64,000 nucleotides of DNA from CAKZSB01 sp964573105 (GTDB lineage Bacteria; Pseudomonadota; Gammaproteobacteria; Granulosicoccales; Granulosicoccaceae): NCBI GenBank assembly GCA_964573105.1, contig CAZNIS010000028.1, positions 5,717-69,716 on the forward strand, written 5' to 3'. Below the pieces are notes generated by a model. It was not told the DNA's origin, searched no databases, and saw only the letters and a list, made by a program, of their open reading frames with translations. The position numbers and the translations under genes are program-made. Each line of letters starts with the position of its first letter. The first letter of the stretch is position 1. Positions 1 through 7,902 of this stretch are shown piece after piece.

Positions 1-846
1 ATCATTGTGTGCGTCGAGCTGGATCAGTACCATTTCCGGATATTGCTGGACGAATGCGTCGGCAATCGGAAAAGTAACGGAGTGATCACCGCCAATAAAT
101 ATTGGTCGAATGCTATTCGGAAATATGGTTTGTTGTAGATACTCCCGGATTTCGGTAAACAGGTCTCCCACGGTTCTGGAAATCTCACCCAGGTTGCCGT
201 AATCCTTCAATACGATATCTTTGCCGATTACACGCGGTGCGGTACCCTCGCAGCCGATTTCGGTATAGACGCCATTTTTGTAGTAGTCAAACCAGAATCC
301 GGCAGCCTGACTGTTCTGGCGCATGCGATCCGGACCAAAAATCGTACCACTGGACATGTTAATACTGGATACGGGTACACCTGCAAGACCAACGTGAACC
401 TCATGGTCCGGTATATCGGCGGGAAGATTGAAAAACACCGGACGCTTGAGGTAGTGTTTGACTACATTGCTTTGGAAATGTCCAACCATTTCTGCACGAA
501 TCGCCTGTGGATCAACTGGCTCAGCCTTGTCTGCGCTGTCATCGTCTCCGTGCATAGTCGGCATCTCATCTGGCATCAGCTCGATATAACCAGACGAAAA
601 GAGTATGCCCACCCGTTTGATATCCGCGGCTGAATCGAACAGACTCTTTATTTCATCTACCGTTACCCCTTCACCTTTGGGCCAGCGCTTCTTGATCGTT
701 TGAACCACCTCCGACATCGCTTTCGTGACTTTCTGGGTGGGTACGAAAATAACGTTGTCGCTGCCAGCAGAACGATCAAAGAGGTAGTAGGACTCGCCTA
801 GTTTGCGCGAATCTACTGTTGGAATCAGGCGGTATTTCTCGTCCAT
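1..846 (-). CDS. Ureohydrolase (arginase/agmatinase) family protein, C-terminus outside window
   Basis: Ureohydrolases hydrolyse guanidino groups such as those of arginine, agmatine or formiminoglutamate, using a dinuclear metal centre. Two metal-ligand motifs can be read: GGDHSVTFP and, near the window edge, LDAHND. The last family motif lies off the window. The start at 846 is preceded by GGAAG at 8 nt spacing; the ATG at 859 is out of frame. About 100 residues precede the catalytic domain, starting MDEKYRLIPTVDSRKLGE. This extension has the alternating strand/helix look of a small winged-helix domain, vaguely like PqqD-type peptide-recognition domains, which is an inference only. The gene lies 56 bp downstream of a 2OG oxygenase gene and probably shares its transcript. 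The substrate cannot be told. Confidence 0.85.
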   Translation of the reverse strand, partial: MDEKYRLIPTVDSRKLGESYYLFDRSAGSDNVIFVPTQKVTKAMSEVVQTIKKRWPKGEGVTVDEIKSLFDSAADIKRVGILFSSGYIELMPDEMPTMHGDDDSADKAEPVDPQAIRAEMVGHFQSNVVKHYLKRPVFFNLPADIPDHEVHVGLAGVPVSSINMSSGTIFGPDRMRQNSQAAGFWFDYYKNGVYTEIGCEGTAPRVIGKDIVLKDYGNLGEISRTVGDLFTEIREYLQQTIFPNSIRPIFIGGDHSVTFPIADAFVQQYPEMVLIQLDAHND

Positions 847-902
847 TTCAATCTTCCATGTTTGTTGTTTGCTACGGATAATGTTCCAGCAAAACCGTCC
901 AG

Positions 903-1700
903 CTAGAATGAGGCTTTGCGCGAGCCTTTAAATTTCGTCGCCATCGTATAACGCGCGATTCGACATTCTCTATTGGGTATACTGCCAACGTGCAGTACTG
1001 AGCCACGAAACAAGGCCAGTCGTCCAGGTTGTGGCAACACACCAACTGACGTGCCGTCGTCGTCGAAGAACTTTGTCTCACCACCGTATTCGACCTGCCA
1101 TTGTCTATTCAGGTAGGCCAGCGCAGTGATATTTTTGCTCATTGAGCCCTGCGCGTCCCGGTGCGGATACGCCATATCTCCATAACGACTCAGATTCACA
1201 TAGGAACGCTCGGCACGATGTACCTGACGATGAAAGCAAATGCATACCAGTTCAGCGATGTGCCGATCAAGCGAGGAAACAGGCAGGCGGTTGTCGTCGC
1301 CCAGTTCGGTCGCGAAAATCGGGGATTCGCCACTACTTAAATCCGATTCGGTCAGGGTGTAGTGCTTTTCTGCGAGTGAGGCGTCAATCGCGTCAATGGC
1401 GGGTGTAGGCAAGACGTTGTCGAACACATGCAACTCGCGCCCGGCAATGCGAAATTCACGATGTTTTATGCGCGACAGCAGCCTCGCGCGGGATTCACGC
1501 CATTGCAACGCAAGCACTTCACTGCCACCGTTGTCGACCACATGCTGATCTACGACCCAGTGCTGTGCCGGATTCTCCAGCGCCTGCTGTAGTGATAACG
1601 GCGATCTGTGCGACAGCAGGAAACTGATGTAAGACGCTTCAGATTCGGCCTCAATCCGGTCGGCCGGAAGTGGTGTCAGCTGACGAATCTCCTGTTGCAT
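903..1700 (-). CDS. 2OG-Fe(II) oxygenase, prolyl-hydroxylase-like
   Basis: The 265-residue protein belongs to the 2-oxoglutarate- and Fe(II)-dependent dioxygenases, which hydroxylate or otherwise oxidise C-H bonds. The facial triad is visible as H180-x-D182 (in PHRDAQ) and H237 (in VLHVGS). R250 in the ARYTMATKF stretch is placed to bind 2-oxoglutarate. The C-terminal half therefore forms the double-stranded beta-helix. The N-terminal 90 residues are not recognised. No signal peptide is seen, so the enzyme is probably cytoplasmic. It lies between the ureohydrolase and halogenase genes on the same strand (gaps 56 and 134 bp), suggesting a shared tailoring role. The substrate is unknown. Confidence 0.85.
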   Translation of the reverse strand: MQQEIRQLTPLPADRIEAESEASYISFLLSHRSPLSLQQALENPAQHWVVDQHVVDNGGSEVLALQWRESRARLLSRIKHREFRIAGRELHVFDNVLPTPAIDAIDASLAEKHYTLTESDLSSGESPIFATELGDDNRLPVSSLDRHIAELVCICFHRQVHRAERSYVNLSRYGDMAYPHRDAQGSMSKNITALAYLNRQWQVEYGGETKFFDDDGTSVGVLPQPGRLALFRGSVLHVGSIPNRECRIARYTMATKFKGSRKASF

Positions 1701-1834
1701 GTACCCGGTGTTCCCTGTCCGAATTTACGCAAATCAATATACCACCGACACACCCGCTGAGCTTGTGAATATTACCGCAAGCACCGGTGCAGTAAGGTGT
1801 GTCCTGACACTCATCGAAATGCAGATCTGCACAA

Positions 1835-3220
1835 TTAGATCGCACGCAACCAGCGGCTCCTGGCGACATCCGAATAGAGCGTGGCAGGCAACGGCGCCAG
1901 TCGTTCTGCCCGCATTGCAGCGGCACCATCATAACGGTTCTGCGATTCGTTGTAGCGCCGCATCGCAGCTAGATTGTTTCGACTCCTGGCTAACAGCGCC
2001 GCATCATCTAATACAACGTTGGCAGGTATGGCTTCATCATCGTCGAATGCAATGCCGCTGGTATCGCCAAGCAGATTGCGCAACCAGCCGGCGTAGTCAT
2101 CAGGCCTTTGGGTCATGTCATAGAGCCCCACCAAACCATCGTAAAAAATAGCGTACTCGCGTCTGAGCCGTGTCTCGTATTCATTGAGCGCCACTTCTTC
2201 CACTACCGTACCATCGAGAATCGAATTGACGGACTGGGCAGCCAGAACGGCCGCATAAGTAGCCAGATGCACCCCGGAAGACAAGAGTACATCGACAAAA
2301 CAGGCGGCATCACCCAGGGCCAGCGCACCGGGCTTCCAGAACGACGACAGACTATAGGAGTATTCGCTGCAAACACGGGTCTGATCGTAGGGTGCCACCG
2401 GGGTTACCGAGGCATTCGCTAGATACTCAGTCGTCAACGGACAATCGGCGATCTTTTGATCGAGAAACGCATCGACACAGTCACCCTTTGTCCAGTCCGA
2501 TGCCGGTGCTACCACTCCGACGCTGGTAGTTTTGTCGTCCACCGGGATATACCACAGCCACGAGTCGCCGGCTGTTTGAAACAACACATTGCCCTGCAAA
2601 GGCTCGGGTAGCCTGCCACCACCATCGTAGTAGCGCCAGATGGCAATCTTGCGGAAGAAACTGGAAAATGACCGTTTACCAAAGTGACGGGAGAGAGTCG
2701 AACGCTGTCCAGACGCGTCTGCTACATAGCGTGCGCCGACATTGACCTTCCCGCCAGACGGATCGGTATATTGCAGCCCGGTTGTCGTACCCTCGTCTTC
2801 AATCATGCGTTCAGCACGACATCCGAAGCGAACCTCTACCCCTTTTTCAACGGCATTTTCCAGCAAGATGCGATCAAAATCCTGGCGTCGAACATTGAGG
2901 GCGGCGGGTATGTTGGGGTCGAGGTCAGTCTCCTCAGAACGAATACCGCCAAAATTCAGATGCCAGAGATCGTCAGGCGTCGCCCCCCAGGAAAACGTAG
3001 CCCCCCGCTTGCTGACAAACCCGGCCTCAGCCATCTTCTCGCGTACGCCGAGCATGTCCGCCAGATCCCTGACCGTCGCCGGCAACAGCGACTCGCCGAT
3101 CTGGTAACGTGGAAAGGCGGACTTTTCGAGGATCAGAACTTTGCGCCCTGCCTGTGCCAGCAGGGTCGCCATGGTAGCGCCGGCGGGGCCACCTCCTACA
3201 ATCACAGCATCGTATTCCAT
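1835..3220 (-). CDS. Flavin-dependent halogenase-like FAD monooxygenase
   Basis: The 461-residue protein starts with a Rossmann FAD-binding motif (GGGPAG, residues 9-14), followed by FPRYQIGESLLP, typical of PltA/CmlS/Rdc2-type halogenases. The WLWYIP sequence at 221-226 fits the WxWxIP signature that separates flavin halogenases from ordinary monooxygenases. K71, in KRGATFSWG, lies where the catalytic lysine is expected. Such enzymes use FADH2, oxygen and halide to halogenate electron-rich rings, often on carrier-bound substrates; no carrier protein gene is visible here. GGGAA lies about 12 bp before the start. It appears to lead a three-gene minus-strand operon with the 2OG oxygenase and ureohydrolase. 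A non-halogenating geranylgeranyl-reductase-like enzyme is the main alternative. Confidence 0.78.
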   Translation of the reverse strand: MEYDAVIVGGGPAGATMATLLAQAGRKVLILEKSAFPRYQIGESLLPATVRDLADMLGVREKMAEAGFVSKRGATFSWGATPDDLWHLNFGGIRSEETDLDPNIPAALNVRRQDFDRILLENAVEKGVEVRFGCRAERMIEDEGTTTGLQYTDPSGGKVNVGARYVADASGQRSTLSRHFGKRSFSSFFRKIAIWRYYDGGGRLPEPLQGNVLFQTAGDSWLWYIPVDDKTTSVGVVAPASDWTKGDCVDAFLDQKIADCPLTTEYLANASVTPVAPYDQTRVCSEYSYSLSSFWKPGALALGDAACFVDVLLSSGVHLATYAAVLAAQSVNSILDGTVVEEVALNEYETRLRREYAIFYDGLVGLYDMTQRPDDYAGWLRNLLGDTSGIAFDDDEAIPANVVLDDAALLARSRNNLAAMRRYNESQNRYDGAAAMRAERLAPLPATLYSDVARSRWLRAI

Positions 3221-3562
3221 TACCTTGTGTTCCCTTCGCTGATGCGATCAACCCGTGCTTGATAGCGCACGCTACCATCTTCACCGAATGCTATCGGTGG
3301 CCGAGTTCCGCGAATGGCTAACGATTTATTGCCACGACAAATGCCCGGCCGCGACAGGATCGATCAGCCGATGACCGATACCACTGGTTTATAACATGCT
3401 CGAATCCCGCTGCACAGCGATCCGGGAAACGTTCGGGCTTTCAGGTAAAATTACCTGCGACGCTCTACCAAACAGTTCAGGCTCATTACCCTACGCCATC
3501 GATAACACGCTACACTTTAATTCCCTTGTCGATAGCCGCAAAGGCCGCGACTTATTGCGGTG
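3221..3562. other. Intergenic region between divergent halogenase and tagH genes
   Basis: About 340 bp separate the minus-strand halogenase operon from plus-strand tagH, so promoters for both directions should lie here. I saw no convincing coding sequence, RNA gene or repeat, and no RiPP-precursor-like small ORF with a ribosome site. Confidence 0.5.
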
Positions 3563-4870
3563 ATGATTTCGTCCAGCATGCTACTTTCGATCAGCCTCGA
3601 TTCCACCACGCCAGGTCTTCCCGGTATTCCAGCCGAGCAGCAATTTGCTACTTTCCCGATTAGTATCGGACGAGATCCCGAATGTGATCTGGTGCTGCCA
3701 GATGCCAGCAAATACGTATCGTCCCGACACGCGCAGTTGAATGTCAACCAGGGGCAACTGGAATTGCGCGACAGTAGCGCGAATGGCACGTACATCAATG
3801 GGTCAACCGAACGCATACGGCATGGCACCAGTGTCGTCCTATCGAATGGCGACGTGCTGGCGATGGGCACGTTCCGACTTGAGCTGACTGTATTATCAAC
3901 AACACCCACAGCATCTGCACTGGTCGATCCACAGGCCGAGACTATCGCCTATCGCGCCAACGAAGGCGCCGCACCTGAGCGACCACTCGGCGATGCTTCG
4001 GTTGTAACCGACGACTCGACTGACACCCAGCCCGTCAGTAAACCTGCGACAGCGCGAGCTGATACCAGCACTGAACAGCGAAAGCTTGATGCTTCAGATA
4101 CGCCCGGACAAAGAAAACCCAATCCACTCGACCAGCTGCCGCCACAAAAGCGGATTGCCCAGTTAGATCAAAAAAACACCCCGGCATCCACTGATGCCAC
4201 CCAGATCAACCCTCAATCGGCTGCCAATGCGAGCAACGCGAATGCGCCCGACTCGGCGACAGGATCCCTCCAGGTCATGCAAACGCTTTTGACCGCAGCA
4301 GGGCTCGATCCGGATGACTTCGCCGATATCGACGCAGAACTGCTGGCGGCGCACACAGGTCAGGTATTAAACCGCAGCATTCACAGCATGATGCTGTTAC
4401 TCAGAGCGCGCGATGAATTAAAAAACACCATGCGCGCGGAAATGACGTTGCTGGCCGCCGAGGACAACAACCCACTGCGGTTTTCTGTATCTGCGGAGGA
4501 TTCGCTTGGCAAACTGCTGCAGCCCAATGCGGTCACCGGCTTTACCGATGCGAATACTGCCCTCGATCAGGCGTTGCGTGATATAAAGATTCATCAAATG
4601 GCGATGCTGGAGGCGACGCGCTCGGCGCTGAATATCGTGCTGTCCCACTTCGATCCTGAAACGCTTGCCAGTAACATGCGCGCAAACAGCCCGCTGGCTG
4701 CCAATATGCCGCTGGCGCGCGAGGCAAAACTCTGGGACGAGTTCAAGGCACGCTATGACGGAATCAAAAACGACGCCATGGAAGATTTCAACGATATTTT
4801 TGGTCGCGAGCTACGCAAGGCGTATGAAAAGAGCGTCAGCGAACTCAAAAAGGCAAGCGACCCTTTGTAG
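3563..4870 (+). CDS. tagH: T6SS-associated FHA domain protein TagH (Fha)
   Basis: An N-terminal FHA domain (about residues 20-105) shows the phosphothreonine-binding landmarks IGRDPECDL, SSRHAQL and SANGTYING. A low-complexity linker rich in Thr, Ala, Asp and Gln follows. A helical C-terminal domain of about 200 residues (from LLTAAGLDPDDF to the end) matches the type VI secretion TagH/VasC C-terminal domain, including PLAREAKLWDEFKARYD. In known systems Fha is phosphorylated by the kinase PpkA, dephosphorylated by PppA, and promotes T6SS assembly. Here tagF and a PP2C gene follow on the same strand and a Ser/Thr kinase lies 9 kb away. The start is uncertain: GTG 3560, ATG 3563 and ATG 3578 are in frame and none has a clear Shine-Dalgarno sequence. 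Confidence 0.9.
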   Translation: MISSSMLLSISLDSTTPGLPGIPAEQQFATFPISIGRDPECDLVLPDASKYVSSRHAQLNVNQGQLELRDSSANGTYINGSTERIRHGTSVVLSNGDVLAMGTFRLELTVLSTTPTASALVDPQAETIAYRANEGAAPERPLGDASVVTDDSTDTQPVSKPATARADTSTEQRKLDASDTPGQRKPNPLDQLPPQKRIAQLDQKNTPASTDATQINPQSAANASNANAPDSATGSLQVMQTLLTAAGLDPDDFADIDAELLAAHTGQVLNRSIHSMMLLLRARDELKNTMRAEMTLLAAEDNNPLRFSVSAEDSLGKLLQPNAVTGFTDANTALDQALRDIKIHQMAMLEATRSALNIVLSHFDPETLASNMRANSPLAANMPLAREAKLWDEFKARYDGIKNDAMEDFNDIFGRELRKAYEKSVSELKKASDPL

Positions 4871-4897
4871 CGGACAAAGTCGCCCGGTAAAAGGTTG

Positions 4898-4913
4898 TGT
4901 GACGGCGATCACG
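4898..4913. promoter_or_regulatory. CRP-like palindrome
   Basis: TGTGA, six bases, TCACG: one mismatch in the two half-sites from the CRP consensus TGTGA-N6-TCACA. It lies just after the tagH stop, about 46 bp before the -35 hexamer of the candidate promoter at 4959, compatible with class I activation. A chance match is possible. Confidence 0.35.
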
Positions 4914-4958
4914 TCCAGGCCACCGCACCCGCACTATTCGGGTAATGATACCTCGATT

Positions 4959-4986
4959 TTGACGAACCGTTTTGACAGGATAGACT
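4959..4986 (+). promoter_or_regulatory. Candidate sigma-70 promoter for tagF-pppA
   Basis: TTGACG (4959-4964) is followed after 16 bp by TAGACT (4981-4986). Both are fair matches to the -35 and -10 consensus. The leader to tagF at 5326 would be about 330 nt, unusually long. Confidence 0.35.
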
Positions 4987-5325
4987 AGACAACGCGGCAT
5001 AGAATGCCGTCAATGGCCACACGCACCTGCCGGATCTACGCAGGTTGTACGACCATGCAGTGAAAAACAGGATTAAGCGTCCGCAACAGACAGCACCTTC
5101 AAAAGCGTTACGATTTTTCAGGGTGCAAACAGACAAGGGACTCGATGTGACAGGGAACGTGTGCGATCAAACTGAACACTTGCTGGTGACAACCTGTCGC
5201 GAATGCACGAGCGCCTGTGTGTCTGATGTCTGCGCACGGGTCCGGCCGGCCGGCAAGCCGAATACCAGGCACGTCATTGCCCACACACATCCGCGTGGCT
5301 ACGCACCCACCGTGTCGGCATCGCG

Positions 5326-6183
5326 ATGAAAAAAACAGGCTACTACGGCAAGATCGCCGCACACGGCGGCTTCATCTCCAATCGCCTGCCGCAGACTTTT
5401 ACCGCTGTCTGGCATGACTGGTCTGAGCAGCTGGTGAATATTTGCCTGCAAACCAATCCCGAACAAACAGACTACGTCTGGTACCAGCTGCCCACTTACC
5501 GCTTTGCGCTGTCCGCAGGGGTCGCGGGCGAAAATGTCTGGATAGGATTGCTGATTCCCAGTCGCGACTCAGTTGGTCGCAAGTTTCCGTTTTGCCTTGC
5601 CCGCCCGCTGGCTGATCACACATTGCCAGGCACCGCACTCACGACCAACGAAGGCTACTTTCGGGCACTTGAGGAGGTCGTCACGCAACTGGATGAACAT
5701 TACACAGATGCGCACCTGGCATCGGCACTTGAGGCCATTGATCTGGCCCACGAACTCGCCGATCCAGAGACCAGTGAGTTTGACGACCAGACAGCCTATC
5801 AGGCCGAATCAGATAGCCTCGCGATTCGACTGACCGCACGCCTGACCGGTGGCGCGAACAACAGAGAGCTGTTCCAGCACGCCATGCTGCGTGCCGCCTG
5901 CGGCAGTTATAGTATCTGGATGACAAGCGACATCAGCAGCGCATCCGATGAGACCCTGCTATGCGAGGGACTACCCGCAGCAAGCGCCTGTGCCGCACTG
6001 TTCGACGGCTACTTCGATCCGATGAACTGGAGCAATGTGGTACTTGCCAACGCCGGCCCACAACATCGAGCGACGCCACCCGACGAGGTCATATCCTATA
6101 TGGAACCCGCGCAGTCAGAGTCCGACACGACGATGAAATCTCCCTTGTCGGCTGCCGGTGAAAACCCGACCGGTCATCGGTAA
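5326..6183 (+). CDS. tagF: T6SS-associated protein TagF
   Basis: The 285-residue protein opens with KTGYYGKIAAHGGFISNRLP, the characteristic TagF/ImpM N-terminus (GYYGKLPxxGDF type). Other family stretches are WIGLLIPSRDSVGRKFPF and, near the C-terminus, DGYFDPMNWSN. TagF is a cytoplasmic post-translational regulator (a repressor in Pseudomonas) of T6SS that works with Fha. It lies 5 bp upstream of the PP2C gene; TagF and PppA are sometimes one fused protein. No Shine-Dalgarno is visible before the ATG, which overlaps the stop of an uncharacterised upstream frame. No T6SS structural gene is in the window. Confidence 0.9.
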   Translation: MKKTGYYGKIAAHGGFISNRLPQTFTAVWHDWSEQLVNICLQTNPEQTDYVWYQLPTYRFALSAGVAGENVWIGLLIPSRDSVGRKFPFCLARPLADHTLPGTALTTNEGYFRALEEVVTQLDEHYTDAHLASALEAIDLAHELADPETSEFDDQTAYQAESDSLAIRLTARLTGGANNRELFQHAMLRAACGSYSIWMTSDISSASDETLLCEGLPAASACAALFDGYFDPMNWSNVVLANAGPQHRATPPDEVISYMEPAQSESDTTMKSPLSAAGENPTGHR

Positions 6184-6188
6184 CACTC

Positions 6189-6911
6189 ATGCTGCACTGG
6201 CAATCGCACGCGGTTACCGACACCGGCAAAAAGCGCCGCCTCAATGAAGACAGTCTGTTCGTCAACGACAGCGAACTCGTGTGGGCAGTGGCCGACGGCA
6301 TGGGTGGCCATCACCGGGGCGACTACGCCAGTCAGTCGGTCGTCTCGCAATTGGCGAGTTACCGCTACAGTCGGCGCACGGGCGTGGCGCTCGCGCGAAT
6401 CGAACAGCTACTGCGCACAGCCAACACCGAATTGATCGAAAAAGCTGAAGCGGAAGACACCGGCATTTGTGCCAGCACCGTCGCGATCCTGATCGCAAGG
6501 GAACAGTCGATTCTCTGCACCTGGGTTGGTGACAGTAGAATTTATCGATTCCGCGATGGCGAACTGACCCAACTCACGCGCGATCACAATTATCAATCAC
6601 TGCTCGCCGACTTACAGGACACCGGCGTTGAGACGCCAAACGACCTGGTTGACTCCCAGGCGCTGACGCGCGGCGTCGGCGCTGAGGACACGCTGGAACC
6701 GGAACACTGCCGCTACAGCGTGCAACGGGGTGATCGATTGCTGATCTGTACCGACGGCCTGTACAAGGAAATACCGGACCGGCAGCTTGGCAAGCTGTAC
6801 GAACAAATTCCCGATGATGGAGAACTGATTGATCGTCTCCATCAGGCTTATCTGGCAAACGGGGCACGTGACAACCTGGGAATGGTCCTGCTGACTGCAT
6901 TTGACAGGTAA
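6189..6911 (+). CDS. pppA: PP2C-type Ser/Thr phosphatase, PppA-like
   Basis: The 240-residue protein shows the PP2C metal-binding motifs in order: NED near residue 20, ADGMGG (35-40, metal ligand D36), GDSRIYRFRDG (114-124), CTDGLYKE with D189, and ARDN with D228. It is a compact soluble Mn/Mg-dependent phosphatase. In T6SS gene sets PppA removes the threonine phosphate from Fha, opposing PpkA. It starts 5 bp after tagF and follows tagH on the same strand, supporting that role. The closest kinase in the window is encoded at 13382-15166 on the other strand. Confidence 0.9.
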   Translation: MLHWQSHAVTDTGKKRRLNEDSLFVNDSELVWAVADGMGGHHRGDYASQSVVSQLASYRYSRRTGVALARIEQLLRTANTELIEKAEAEDTGICASTVAILIAREQSILCTWVGDSRIYRFRDGELTQLTRDHNYQSLLADLQDTGVETPNDLVDSQALTRGVGAEDTLEPEHCRYSVQRGDRLLICTDGLYKEIPDRQLGKLYEQIPDDGELIDRLHQAYLANGARDNLGMVLLTAFDR

Positions 6912-7034
6912 TTTTTCCACGCGCAGCGATACCCGAAACTGATAAGGTTACCCGGTTACCGAGGGAGTCTGCCAGCGACGCGGTCACCGCCGCCATCGCG
7001 ATCAGCGCAGTCGATCAACAGGGAGAACGGGAAC

Positions 7035-7823
7035 ATGCTAATGACCCGCAACGAAAAGCAAACCAGCGCCACGATGACGCGCTTGTCCGGCGCCGCGATT
7101 ATCGCCTTCACAGTCACTATGCTCGCCGGTTGTGCCAGCGTTGTCAGGACTGATGCCCCAACGATCGCGCATGTGCATATCGGTCACGCGCTGACCGGCT
7201 GGTTCGATACCCCAAACAAAAACGGGCTGCTGGTGACCGCCGAGCAAGAGGCGACGATCGCCGCCGCCAACGCTGAGCTTCTGATCGAGGCAGCCACCCG
7301 CGGCGACCTCGCGGCGTCAAAGAAACTGCTCAACAACATCGGTCACGCACTCGACCCGGAAACCTACCCGCAAGGCAACGGCAAGGGCTACGGCCTGCGC
7401 AAGGCCACCAACGGTGCGATCTCGCATCTGAAATTCGCCGCCGACAGTGCCGATGCCTCCAATAACGTGTTGCGTTCCGTCGCAAAGACCTCAATCGTTG
7501 CGGACAGCGCGCTGGAAAAGTGCGACGAGGCACTGATCCTGGTCGAGGAGGCGTTGTCTATCGACGATCTGGATATTCTGGCGGAACTGGGCAGGGAGCT
7601 GCGAGACCTCACTAACGACATCGCCGGCGGCCCGGACAAGTCGAGTGCCGACGCTTATGGGTTATTTGAATTCCGCTCAGATATCGAAGATATGGTCGAT
7701 CGAGAAGATCCACCCTATACCACGGTTGAATCATTCTACTTGTTCAACCTGATCAAGCTACCCGAAGGGGGCTGGGGATTTTCGAAAAGCAGACGTCGAC
7801 GCGCCGGAGGCACCTCGTACTGA
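7035..7823 (+). CDS. Uncharacterised lipoprotein in T6SS-regulator cluster
   Basis: I do not recognise this 262-residue protein. Its N-terminus has a positively charged region, a hydrophobic stretch and the lipobox LAGC (Cys at residue 33), so it should be a lipoprotein facing the periplasm. The rest is mostly helical, with heptad-like stretches (for example DILAELGRELRDLTNDIAG), and ends in an arginine-rich tail. It does not look like TssJ, the T6SS outer-membrane lipoprotein, which is shorter and beta-rich. GGGAG and GGGAA lie before the ATG. It lies between pppA and a large periplasmic repeat protein on the same strand, so a cell-envelope accessory role is plausible. Confidence 0.75.
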   Translation: MLMTRNEKQTSATMTRLSGAAIIAFTVTMLAGCASVVRTDAPTIAHVHIGHALTGWFDTPNKNGLLVTAEQEATIAAANAELLIEAATRGDLAASKKLLNNIGHALDPETYPQGNGKGYGLRKATNGAISHLKFAADSADASNNVLRSVAKTSIVADSALEKCDEALILVEEALSIDDLDILAELGRELRDLTNDIAGGPDKSSADAYGLFEFRSDIEDMVDREDPPYTTVESFYLFNLIKLPEGGWGFSKSRRRRAGGTSY

Positions 7824-7902
7824 TGCAAAGGCCTGTCGACAACGAGCCGCGCCACTGCACTAGGCCTGTCCACATACCGTGCATTTCGAGGCCGGGAGAT
7901 CT

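Larger units (their letters stand above)
4871..5325. other. Long leader/intergenic region before tagF
   Basis: The 455 bp between tagH and tagF hold a CRP-like palindrome and a sigma-70-like promoter, listed separately. An open frame from a TTG at 5045 (or GTG at 5060) runs to a TGA overlapping the tagF ATG. Its Cys-rich product resembles nothing I know and it has no clear ribosome site, so I do not call it a gene. If translated, it could couple to tagF. Confidence 0.4.

Noticed and set aside
2684..3262. 192-codon plus frame opposite the halogenase gene
   Set aside because: It is the antisense shadow of a well-supported gene with clear catalytic motifs. The same holds for many long antisense frames in fliK, flhA and the repeat protein.
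5045..5329. 94-codon frame overlapping the tagF start
   Set aside because: It needs a TTG or GTG start, has no Shine-Dalgarno, and its Cys/Arg-rich product resembles no known family. It is kept only as a possible coupling frame.
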